From the NCBI RefSeq assembly GCF_003259365.1, contig NZ_QLLY01000025.1, positions 1-64,000 of the forward strand: a stretch of DNA of 64,000 bases, read 5' to 3'. The translations under genes and the position numbers were made by a program. Position 1 is the first letter of the stretch. Each line of letters starts with the position of its first letter. The notes beneath the pieces were generated by a model. That model had not been told where the DNA came from, did no database searches, and worked only from the letters and a program-made list of their open reading frames with translations. This stretch comes from Streptomyces sp. PsTaAH-137 (GTDB lineage: Bacteria; Actinomycetota; Actinomycetes; Streptomycetales; Streptomycetaceae). This document shows, one piece after another, positions 16,701 through 24,160 of the stretch.

Positions 16701-19700
16701 GGCGGGGCGGATCGCCTCGCCGGCCCCGGGAGCCGCCGTCGCCTTGGGCTTGCCGGAGACCTTCGCGCCCGGACCCTGCGGCGGCTTGGGCGCGCTCACA
16801 CCCTTCGGCTTGCCGCCCTTGGCCTGCGGCCCGTCCTTCTTCTGCGGCCCCTCCTTGGATCCGGAAGCCCCGCCCTTCGCCTCCGGGGCGCCGTGGAGTT
16901 CCTCGACCTTCGACTTCCAGTCCTTCTGCAACCCCTGGATCTTCCCCAGGAGTTTCTTCCGCTCCCCGAGAAGGCGCTCGACCAGCTCCTGGCGCTCCGG
17001 ATTCTTGAGCTTCCACTCGTTCGTCAGGGCGATGGACTTCTCGACGGAAGCCCTGGCGTCCTTCAGATGCTCGTCGATCTTCACGGTGTTGTTGTCCTGC
17101 ACACCGTGCTCGGCCGTCCGGAACGCGTCGTCCGCGGCGTCGTAGTGCTTTCCGGACCACCGCCCGATGGGATCCATCGTGCCGTCGCTGAAATACCGGC
17201 CGTCACCGTCCGGGTCATGGACGTGCAGCGGCTTCGGGCCCACACCGAGGATGTGTTCCCCGCCCCCCGCAAGCACTTCCACCGCCTTGGGCGTGATCGG
17301 AAGGCCCGAGCCGAACTTGGCTTCCGGACGGAACAGCTTCGACACCAGGCGGCCGAGGTCGTCGGCCGACATCTTCAGTACGAGATCCACGTACTCGGAA
17401 CCCATGTGGATCACCTCGCGCACCACCGAGAGCGCGAGGGCGTCCGTCACGTCCGCACCGTGAAAGACCTCTTTCTCGAAGGTGACGGTCCGCGTGAAAT
17501 CGGGATTCTGGTTGTGCGGATACGTGTACGTCCACTGCGCGTGCTCGCCGACCTTCTGGAAACCCGGGTCGTACTGCGCGCTGCGGAACACCTTCTTCGT
17601 CACCGCGGCCCCTGGCCCCGCCGCCTCTTCCACTTCGAGTTTCTGCATCGCGGGCCGGTCCAGCGGATGCAACTGGTCGTGCAGGGAGACCCAGCCCCCG
17701 TGCTCCTTCAAGACCTTCGCGTCGAACACCAGGGTCGTCGGGCCGTAACGGGTCGCCATCGCCTCGTCGCCGACGTCCATCCGGAAGAACACGAAATCGT
17801 CGTTCCCGAGATTGGACGTGTTCTTCGCCGAACTCTTGCCGGAGGCCAGGAACTTCACGTCCCGGCGCGCCAGGTCGCCCTGCGAGGACATCAGTCCGCT
17901 GTTCGCGATCGCGTGATACGCGGGCGTCGCGTGCTTGATCCGGTACTTCAGCCCCTTCAGGTTCTCCAGCAGTCCCCGGAGTTCCTGTTCCCGACCGGGA
18001 TTCTGCTTCAGCAGATCCTCGACGTCGGACTCCAGCTTCTCCAGGTTCCTCTGTGAAAGGTCACGCACGAAGTTCGTCTGCTGCTCGGGGGTCAGCTTGT
18101 CCAGGCTGCCGAACAGCTTCTGCCAGTCCCCCTCCTTGCCCGGCAGCACGGCCTTCCATTGCGTCCCCGTCGGGACGTCCGCGTACGCCTTGTCGGTGCG
18201 GAACTTCCGTATCACCTGCGCGAGTTCATTAAATTCGGCCATGGCCTTCTCCGTGGTGAAGACATCCTCGACATGCACCACGTCGCCCGGCGACGCGTCC
18301 TTGACCGCGCGATCCACCCGCTGGGCGAGCTTGCCCGCCGTGAACGACAGCGCGCCGTGCTCCGCACGCAGCGCGTACAGGCCACCCACCGTGGCCGCGT
18401 CCTTGACGAACCCCTTCTCCAGCATCGACCCGAGTCGGTCCGCCGACTCCTTCAGGCCCAGCGCGGCATCCTTGAGTTCCTGAGTCACCTTCACCTCGAC
18501 GGAGGTCGTGGGGCCCGACTTCGTCTCGGGACCGATCAGCAGACTCTCCAGGTGCTGTGCGTCCGACAGCACCGACTCCGCCTGCTGCTTCACCTTCTCG
18601 CCGGAGAGCGACATCTGCTCCCAGCGGACCGGGCGCCCTGCGTCCAGTTCGGTCTGCATCGCACGGTGCAGGTCGCCCGAGTGGGCCTTCAGCACGTCCG
18701 CGAGGTTCACATGGCCTTCCGCGGCGAGCTTCTCCACATATCGATGCACGTGCCGCTGCGCGAGATCATTAGCACTCACATGAGCGTTCACACCGGCAGC
18801 CAGGTCATCGGTGGCCTTGCCCAGGGCGTCCAGAGCCTTCGTGAGGTCGGCCTGGGCACCGTCGAGAGCCGACTCGGACTTTTTCAGGCCGGTCTCGGCC
18901 TTCTCGAGTTCCTTCTTCGCCTTCGCGGTGGCGCCCTTGTTGGTGCCGTCCTTCAGCTCGGCGAACTTCTGCGTCGCGGTCTCGGCCTTCTTCACGTTCG
19001 CGTCGTACGACTGCTGCGCCTGGGCCGCCTTCGACTTGGCGCTGGGGATGGCCTTCTCGGCCTTCTGATGGGCCGCCATCAGACCGTCGAGCTTCGCCGG
19101 CTCCCCGGGCTGCACACCGCCGCCGTCCAGACGCGGACGCTCCTTCAGGCTCTGGCTGTGCAGATCCCAGAGCTTCCGGTCCATGTCCGTGTGGTCGATG
19201 CCCACGTCGTCGAGCTGGTGCTTCAGGTCGTCGAGGTGTGATGTGGCGGTGGACAGGTCCTGCTTCAGTTTCACCTCGTGCGCGCTCGGCCCGCTCGATC
19301 CCCCGGCATGCGGCTGGTCGCCGCGCATCTGCCCCTCGATGCGGCCCACGTCGTAGCGCGCCTGTGTGAACTCCCGCCACAGGTCCCTGCGGTCGCCGCT
19401 GAGCGGATCGTGCGGGCCGCCGAAAAGCGCGTCGACGCGTTCCCCGTCGAGTTTCCAGAACCGTTCGATCTCGCCCGGGGAGAAGGGCAGGGATTTGCCC
19501 GCGGCGGCGGGGACGGTGCCGCGCCCGGCCGTCGCACTGAACTTCGCCGTCTCATCGCCGAGTTCGCGCGTCGGCGGGGCGTGCCCGGCGGAGGTGTCGG
19601 ACATCCGGCTGGGCCGCGGCCCGGGGATGCCCAGTGCGTCGAGGTGGCCCTCGATGGTTCCGCTGTCCATGCCGAGCTGGGACATCTTGCCCTTGGCGAG

Positions 19701-22586
19701 GTCCAGGGAGAGCTCGGCCTGCTGTACGTCGAGCTTCGCGGCGGCCTGGTCGACGGTCTCGGAGGGCCGGCCGAGCTTTCCGCCCGTGAGGTCGAGTTCG
19801 CGCTCGGCACCGGCGAGTTGGGCGCTCGACAGCTCGTAGGCGTCCCAGGCGGCCAGTCGCTCCTTGCCCGTCTTGCCGGTGACACCGCCGGTGACCGCCT
19901 CGAACCTGCTCATCGGGCCCGGGTTGCCGCCCGCGTTCGGGCGCGGCTTCGGGGGCGGGGTCGAGGTCGGACGCAGGGCGACGTGTCCGCCGACCACGAC
20001 CGCGCCCGAGCCGTCGTCCAGCGTCCGTTCGGCTCCGGTCGGACGCACGTCGGGTCCGGACTTCAGGTGGGTGGTGGTGGCGGACGCGCCGGCGGTGTCA
20101 CCGGCGCCTTCCCGCTGGCCGAGGAGGTCCAGGTCCTCGCGGGCCGACACCCCGAGGTGGTCGCCGTGTGCGGTGACCGAGGCGGTCGAGGGTTCTTCGG
20201 CCAGCCGTTCCGGGGAGTTCGGTCCCCCGGCACCTCCGGAGAGCGCGTCGAGGTCGCGTACGGCCTTCTTGCCGCCGCCGGCCCCGGCGGCGGACTGCCC
20301 GGACTTGACCGCACCGGGGGACGTGACGCCCGCCGAACCGGTCTTGACGTCGGCGGTGACGGACGTCGCGCCCACGGAACCCGCCTTGACATCAGCGGTG
20401 ACCGAAGACCCGGTCGCAGAGCCGGTCTTGACCTCGACGCCGGGCGAAGAGACGGCCGCGCCCGCCTTGATGTCGACGCCTGGTGCCGAGGCCGCCGCAC
20501 CTGCCTTGATGTCGGCCGTAGCACCTCCCTGCACATCGACCGCCGCCGTCTTGACGTCCGAGGTCACGGCCGTCGTCGTACCCGCCGAACCGGCCTTGGC
20601 GTCCGTCGTCGTCACATGGCCGGCCATCGCCGCAGGAGGAGGTGTCTGGAGGCCGTGGGCGGCTCCGCCCGCCGCCACCAGGTCGGCTGTTCCGATGGCC
20701 TCGTGCACCTCGGGGGCGACGACGACCTGCTTGCCCTCGCCGGTGGTGAGGCCCGAGCCGCTGTAGTTCATGTGCAGCGTGGTCGGCGTGCCCTCCTCGG
20801 CGCCGATCTGCAGGCTGATGCCGTCCTGCGTCATCCGGATGTTGGAGATGTCGCCGTCCACGATGCTGCGCAGCTCGGGGATGCCCAGTGTGTGGAAGTC
20901 CTCGACATGGCCGGTGGCGACCCGTACCGAGGACATGGCGTCGCCGAACGACGCGCCGAGCCCGGTGCCGGACGGCGTCAGGTCGCTCCGCAGGGAGTGC
21001 AGGCCGGAGCCGAGGTCCGAGAAGCCGTGCGCGCCACCGAGATTGATGCCGCCCAGGTCGGTGGGCAGCGGTTCCAGCAGCCCGGCGGAGGTGCGCTGGA
21101 AACCGGTGGAGTGGTCGAAGGCGGCCAGGTGACCGACGGCGTCCAGGCCGCCGGCGTTCGCCATCAGATTGCCGACGGAGGCGGTGTCGGTGCCCCCGTT
21201 CAGTGCGTGCAGGGACGTGAGGCTGCCGTTCGCACCGCCGATGCCGGTTCCGGCGTTGAGGCCGTGCAGGCCGCCCGCCTGGGATCCGAACCCGGTGTTG
21301 ATGCCCTGGAACCCACCGGGGTCGAAACCCTGGAGGGCGCCGTGGCCGAGGCCGTCGAAGGAGGCCCCGGTCGGCAGTCCGGTGAGGCCGCCGTGGCCCG
21401 CGGTCAGCGCGCCGACGTGCAGGCCGCCGCCGAGGGCCGACTGCGACAGGTGGGCGGTCGGGGTGAGCAGACGGGTGCCGAAACCCATCGAGAAGGCGCT
21501 CTTGAAACCGACGCCGAGCTCGAAGAAGTCCACCGGCAGCACGGCGCCCAGCAGGAAGCGCCCGCCGAAGCTGATCGGGTAGACGGCCACCTTGCCGAGC
21601 GTGGTGCTGATGCCGGCGGTGGCGATCTGGAAGTCGCTGCGGAAGGTGTTGCCGAGGAGCTTCAGGCCGGCGGCGGTGATCCTGACGCCCTTCATGGCCA
21701 GGTCGGCCATTCCGCTCAGTCCGCGCAGGACGAGACCGGGCAGCGCCGTCACCCCGTTGTAGACGCTCTTGATGGTGACACCGCTGGTGAGGAGATGGCC
21801 CAGAGTGCCGCCCAGTTCGGTCACACCCGCGGAGAGCGACTTGGGCAGGTTCTTCAGGGCGTTGAAGGCGCCCTTGGCCAGCGCGCCGACGTTGATGCCC
21901 TTCGTCGAGGGGAAGAGGATCCCGACGAAGGCCAGCACGACGTCGAGGATGCTCGCCTTGCCCTCGGCGAACTCGACGAGTGTGCCGATGAAGACGACCA
22001 TGCCGATACCGAAGGCGAGCAGGCCGATCCACCCGCCGAAGATCGCGCCCACGATGGCCAGGATGATCTCGAGGATGCCGATGGCCTGGAGGAACAGCTG
22101 CCAGCCGCTGATCGGCTGGCGGATCATGTGCTCGGCTTCACTGAGCTTGTTCCGGTAGGTCCTGACGGCGGCGTCGTACTCGTCCTTGGCCGTGTGTGCC
22201 TGGTTCTTGTGGCCGGCCAGCTGCGCGTCGTCCTTCGGCAGTCCCTGAGCGGCGTTCAGCGCCTGCTCCGACTTCGCCTGGGCCTCCTCGACGGCGGCCC
22301 GGTAGACCGAGGTCGCCTCCGCCGCGTGGCCGAAGGACTGGCCGATGGCGTCGATGAACTGCTTGAGGTGCCCGTCGATCTTCTCGCGCAGCGCCTCGGC
22401 GGCCTTGCCGACGAAGCCGTTGCCCGCGCCCGACTTGTCGAGGACGCGGTTCAGACCGCTGGTGATCTCGTTGCCCAGTTCCTCGGTCTCGTGCAGAGCC
22501 GACTGAAAGCTCGCCAGCATGGTCGATTCCCCGGGTGTGGGGTCACCGTGCATCCCCAGCGGGCTCCAGTCCTCCGGCCGTGGCAT
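13701..22586 (-). CDS. Giant T7SS-signal multidomain protein (putative polymorphic toxin)
   Basis: This 2,961-residue protein starts MPRPEDWSPLGMHGDPTPG, the typical opening of the putative T7SS-signal domain. A helical region (about 20-160) and several hydrophobic helices (about 160-230) follow. Next come Gly/His-rich sequence (370-460), Val/Lys/Thr repeats (660-770), two related units beginning with PGEI (about 1035-1158 and 2009-2132), coiled coil (1168-1272), and a part with HATPAYHAIANSGL that recalls ADP-ribosyltransferases (about 1555-1680). A two-Rossmann, GT-B-like part follows (about 2165-2595). The last 150 residues resemble scabin/pierisin-type ART and end FPGGVDSRYIRGA. In this last domain the expected first-strand Arg is Val (LYVFG) and only the final Glu of the E-x-E motif (about 2913) remains. 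Start ATG has GGAG seven bases ahead. The gene is divergent from the WXG-like genes. Confidence 0.85.
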   Translation of the reverse strand: MPRPEDWSPLGMHGDPTPGESTMLASFQSALHETEELGNEITSGLNRVLDKSGAGNGFVGKAAEALREKIDGHLKQFIDAIGQSFGHAAEATSVYRAAVEEAQAKSEQALNAAQGLPKDDAQLAGHKNQAHTAKDEYDAAVRTYRNKLSEAEHMIRQPISGWQLFLQAIGILEIILAIVGAIFGGWIGLLAFGIGMVVFIGTLVEFAEGKASILDVVLAFVGILFPSTKGINVGALAKGAFNALKNLPKSLSAGVTELGGTLGHLLTSGVTIKSVYNGVTALPGLVLRGLSGMADLAMKGVRITAAGLKLLGNTFRSDFQIATAGISTTLGKVAVYPISFGGRFLLGAVLPVDFFELGVGFKSAFSMGFGTRLLTPTAHLSQSALGGGLHVGALTAGHGGLTGLPTGASFDGLGHGALQGFDPGGFQGINTGFGSQAGGLHGLNAGTGIGGANGSLTSLHALNGGTDTASVGNLMANAGGLDAVGHLAAFDHSTGFQRTSAGLLEPLPTDLGGINLGGAHGFSDLGSGLHSLRSDLTPSGTGLGASFGDAMSSVRVATGHVEDFHTLGIPELRSIVDGDISNIRMTQDGISLQIGAEEGTPTTLHMNYSGSGLTTGEGKQVVVAPEVHEAIGTADLVAAGGAAHGLQTPPPAAMAGHVTTTDAKAGSAGTTTAVTSDVKTAAVDVQGGATADIKAGAAASAPGVDIKAGAAVSSPGVEVKTGSATGSSVTADVKAGSVGATSVTADVKTGSAGVTSPGAVKSGQSAAGAGGGKKAVRDLDALSGGAGGPNSPERLAEEPSTASVTAHGDHLGVSAREDLDLLGQREGAGDTAGASATTTHLKSGPDVRPTGAERTLDDGSGAVVVGGHVALRPTSTPPPKPRPNAGGNPGPMSRFEAVTGGVTGKTGKERLAAWDAYELSSAQLAGAERELDLTGGKLGRPSETVDQAAAKLDVQQAELSLDLAKGKMSQLGMDSGTIEGHLDALGIPGPRPSRMSDTSAGHAPPTRELGDETAKFSATAGRGTVPAAAGKSLPFSPGEIERFWKLDGERVDALFGGPHDPLSGDRRDLWREFTQARYDVGRIEGQMRGDQPHAGGSSGPSAHEVKLKQDLSTATSHLDDLKHQLDDVGIDHTDMDRKLWDLHSQSLKERPRLDGGGVQPGEPAKLDGLMAAHQKAEKAIPSAKSKAAQAQQSYDANVKKAETATQKFAELKDGTNKGATAKAKKELEKAETGLKKSESALDGAQADLTKALDALGKATDDLAAGVNAHVSANDLAQRHVHRYVEKLAAEGHVNLADVLKAHSGDLHRAMQTELDAGRPVRWEQMSLSGEKVKQQAESVLSDAQHLESLLIGPETKSGPTTSVEVKVTQELKDAALGLKESADRLGSMLEKGFVKDAATVGGLYALRAEHGALSFTAGKLAQRVDRAVKDASPGDVVHVEDVFTTEKAMAEFNELAQVIRKFRTDKAYADVPTGTQWKAVLPGKEGDWQKLFGSLDKLTPEQQTNFVRDLSQRNLEKLESDVEDLLKQNPGREQELRGLLENLKGLKYRIKHATPAYHAIANSGLMSSQGDLARRDVKFLASGKSSAKNTSNLGNDDFVFFRMDVGDEAMATRYGPTTLVFDAKVLKEHGGWVSLHDQLHPLDRPAMQKLEVEEAAGPGAAVTKKVFRSAQYDPGFQKVGEHAQWTYTYPHNQNPDFTRTVTFEKEVFHGADVTDALALSVVREVIHMGSEYVDLVLKMSADDLGRLVSKLFRPEAKFGSGLPITPKAVEVLAGGGEHILGVGPKPLHVHDPDGDGRYFSDGTMDPIGRWSGKHYDAADDAFRTAEHGVQDNNTVKIDEHLKDARASVEKSIALTNEWKLKNPERQELVERLLGERKKLLGKIQGLQKDWKSKVEELHGAPEAKGGASGSKEGPQKKDGPQAKGGKPKGVSAPKPPQGPGAKVSGKPKATAAPGAGEAIRPAGDSPLPAPRATEPAAPTSGPSGGHVPERAPAADGLDGQATGPKAVAPEAGSGRGARLTPGEITRLWEEDAKRAGDVFGGPQHPSYEKHVAAWEKLTQARYDVGRLENQTRVGGSSVPSAHEVKLQQQLATAKEHLVAAEQDLTRLGLDPGRVDRELSAFYGQSLKQRPRAVAGAHQPSPHPADEPRTVDDLPSAHTKAAKAAQHAKVIDPRLRTMLVQNGYATGDQFGVAAALHADPQLRVLLIRDSKDVRDRSTDIRDFYEASGVDPERVRLVDAPEGGNTKQLKQEQWRDFNKDVLRLDGLRMPSNKDIDKELIGPVGTATTTVGKHFGPEVRDSLRAGWGLDDAHFTPELRQAVGDWLRSMDVPDAAGRDVVVVWTRFSGKRGEIHVEHDTSHTGMRQILSGLHERTADRPQGPLVILAGDASAHSGRPGKFPAMATEFRALGLDVHDLTAFWKRTEGLHTWGGDTRTGQMRLFEYLHRATDGRFRHLGFRSGNLEAMALSGHQVRYLEEIGSNGGERMAKWHAVNGSTRTADNALAPGYERIVIKHPPTRSGQIVLDVKAEKLAKEAPYKGKRTPDDVKAEIKNLTDRFEHPSWVPGAGDRPYVRNVKPVEAGHTKGFDLGDVDKVVDYLAAPHSAEAVQAKAPVATAALETQTPDRDVTLVSAHTDATETVDTYVTHTSPAGSTPARGMVADDTHVNMEEGAVPIRTSEPAGPAHTALSEAFEAVRQQFPEPLARTGRWTMWGHSGDAPRTSAYAIENGALGLRGLFVPPGADGSLGVWHWHLPGETRPVAVTPLKLPTSQMSPTPARPAATPPRIAAEAAGHLASALETAPWSAGLHWRTDADELYVFGPAGPEHAAAAFADGLRPAGDAPVHVAAHVSDDGVPDSAWLTATREIGWLRERATAGGAAATGLLDHYGWRYDIAAPGGVDVGATLDLAGPHPERAEVLFPGGVDSRYIRGAQRLEGGRPVGPYLTNPGFTEPGTPSTFTEGTDR

Positions 22587-22644
22587 GCGCAGTCTCCGTA
22601 CAGTCGAACCGCCCCATGACGCAAGGTGTGCGGGGTGGTTGGTT

Positions 22645-22725
22645 CACACGTATCTCATCATCGTAATATGGGAACCACCGCACCTTCGCCGAAGGCGGGA
22701 AACATATGCCGCCGACACACGTTTC
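22645..22725. promoter_or_regulatory. Cluster of GAAACRTRTG half-sites in the divergent T7SS promoter
   Basis: Half-sites lie at 22699-22708 (GAAACATATG) and 22716-22725 (CACACGTTTC, the inverse), giving an inverted pair with a 7-bp spacer. A third lies at 22645-22654 (CACACGTATC). The region of 183 bp separates the giant gene from the WXG-like genes and must carry both promoters. The same half-site appears twice before the EccC operon. Confidence 0.55.
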
Positions 22726-22769
22726 TGGTGTGGGTCAGGCGTCGATCGGACGACCGGGAGGGAGAGAAC

Positions 22770-23681
22770 GTGCCGGACTTCGATGTGGCGATCGACTACG
22801 AGCTGCTGAGACAGCTGGCCGCCGACACGGAACGGCTCAAGGACCAGCTCGCGGATTCCCGGCTGATGGGCCGTGGCACCTTCTTCCACAAGGAGGACCT
22901 GGGCGGCGCGTTCGCCCAGGTCAACCAGTTCATGTGGCAGTGGATGGGCCCCTGGGCGAACGCGCAGAAGCTGCTGGAGTCGCTGAGCGGCACCTACAAG
23001 GCCGCGTCCCAGAGGTGGTTCGAGCTGGACGCGAGCTTCGCCGGCCAGGCCAACATCCAGGCCGCGGCCTGGTACCACAGCGCCTGGGACATGAACAAGA
23101 AGGCCTACGACAGCTGGAAGTGGCTGACGGAGCACACCATCACCGTCCACGCCTGGGACGAGCACGGCCACGAGTACACGAAGCAGCAGAAGCTGGCCGA
23201 CCCCGACGACCCGAACGGCCCGAAGCCTCCGGGGCTCGAACCGAGCGGCTACGAGTACCTCCACGACAGCGACGGCACCAACAAGGTGCACAACTCGACG
23301 CAGACGACCTACGACTCCGACGGCCATCTGAAGACGACCGACACCACGATCGACGACATGGGCGGTGGCCTGTCGTACCACGAGCACACCGACCACTGGG
23401 ACGACAACAACTACACGACGACCGTCACGCACACCGACGGGTCGAAGACGGTCATCGAGGTGCACTCCGACGGCAACGGTAACGGCAGCAAGATCGTGAC
23501 CGACACCGACAAGGACGGCAAGACCGTCGACACGTCGAGCTACACCGGTTCCGGCCTCACGTCCGACGACCCGAAGTGGACGAACAACAACCCGGACCCC
23601 GACGACACCGACGGCGACGGCAAGGACGACGACTCCGGCGGCACCACGTACTCGAACACCTCCACCGGCAGCACGTACTGA
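22770..23681 (+). CDS. WXG100-like T7SS protein with acidic Asp/Thr-rich tail
   Basis: This is a 303-residue protein. Residues 1-125 are helical with WXG-type features (NQFMWQWMGPWANAQKLL, then KAASQRWFELDASFAGQ). From about 150 it becomes rich in Asp, Thr, His and Gly, with short alternating strand-like repeats. Near the end is PDPDDTDGDGKDDD, which looks like a calcium-binding DxDxDG loop of the thrombospondin-3 or dockerin type. GTG at 22770 follows GGGAGGGAGA. It has no signal peptide, consistent with T7SS export. It lies 88 bp before the small WXG-like gene, with which it probably forms an operon. Function is unknown. Confidence 0.82.
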   Translation: MPDFDVAIDYELLRQLAADTERLKDQLADSRLMGRGTFFHKEDLGGAFAQVNQFMWQWMGPWANAQKLLESLSGTYKAASQRWFELDASFAGQANIQAAAWYHSAWDMNKKAYDSWKWLTEHTITVHAWDEHGHEYTKQQKLADPDDPNGPKPPGLEPSGYEYLHDSDGTNKVHNSTQTTYDSDGHLKTTDTTIDDMGGGLSYHEHTDHWDDNNYTTTVTHTDGSKTVIEVHSDGNGNGSKIVTDTDKDGKTVDTSSYTGSGLTSDDPKWTNNNPDPDDTDGDGKDDDSGGTTYSNTSTGSTY

Positions 23682-23769
23682 CACGCCGACAGCACACCCG
23701 CGGCACCGACCGAACACCCTCAGCACACCCACCGTCGCCCTCACCGGCGACCAGGCCCAAGGAGCCCTC

Positions 23770-24081
23770 ATGCCCAGCAACAACGTGCAGCTCGAGTACA
23801 GCCAGATCGACAATGTCGCCACGGAGCTGAACCACGCCGTACTGACCATCAACCCGCAGCTGATGAAGCTGAAGAACTCGGTGACCGTCCTCCTCAACGA
23901 CGGTCTGTTCCTGCAGCAGACCAGCCCGGCCATGCAGCACGCCTACGAGCAGTTCACCGCCCAGCTGACGCAGATCGTCAGCAAGATCGAGGACTTCTCC
24001 AAGCAGTTCACCTCGATCAAGACCCAGATCGACGACATGGACCGGACGATGGCGGCGCAGATCAAGGGCGACGGCAAGTAG
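23770..24081 (+). CDS. Small WXG100-family (Esx-like) protein
   Basis: This is a 103-residue helical protein with the size and pattern of EsxA/WXG100 substrates: helix one about 8-42, a turn, and helix two about 53-95. The turn reads LNDGLFLQQTSPAMQHAY, so the Trp of the W-x-G motif is absent although Gly and the following hydrophobic pattern fit. Helix two contains YEQFTAQLTQIVSKI. No YxxxD/E export signal is obvious at the end. ATG at 23770 has AAGGAG about 5 bases ahead. It probably dimerises with itself or the upstream 303-residue protein and is secreted by the EccC system encoded next. A strong terminator follows. Confidence 0.88.
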   Translation: MPSNNVQLEYSQIDNVATELNHAVLTINPQLMKLKNSVTVLLNDGLFLQQTSPAMQHAYEQFTAQLTQIVSKIEDFSKQFTSIKTQIDDMDRTMAAQIKGDGK

Positions 24082-24107
24082 CACCGACCAGTCCGCCGGA
24101 CACGGGG

Positions 24108-24138
24108 AAGGGGCGCCGCTCGACGCGGCGCCCCTTTT
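24108..24138. terminator. Rho-independent terminator after the Esx-like genes
   Basis: Twelve-base arms AAGGGGCGCCGC and its complement enclose a 5-nt loop, followed by TTTT. It lies 27 bp after the small WXG-like stop and before the convergent eccC stop. Confidence 0.9.
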
Positions 24139-24160
24139 CTCTTCGCGTTCCCGCCGCGCC

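Noticed and set aside
13863..18056. A 1,397-codon open frame on the + strand opposite the giant gene
   Set aside because: It is an antisense shadow produced by high GC content. Its product is low-complexity Arg/Gly/Leu-rich sequence without domains, while the minus strand shows clear repeats and folds.
19278..22619. An 1,113-codon + strand frame opposite the start of the giant gene
   Set aside because: It is a shadow frame. The minus strand has the T7SS-signal start, a good ribosome site and membrane helices.
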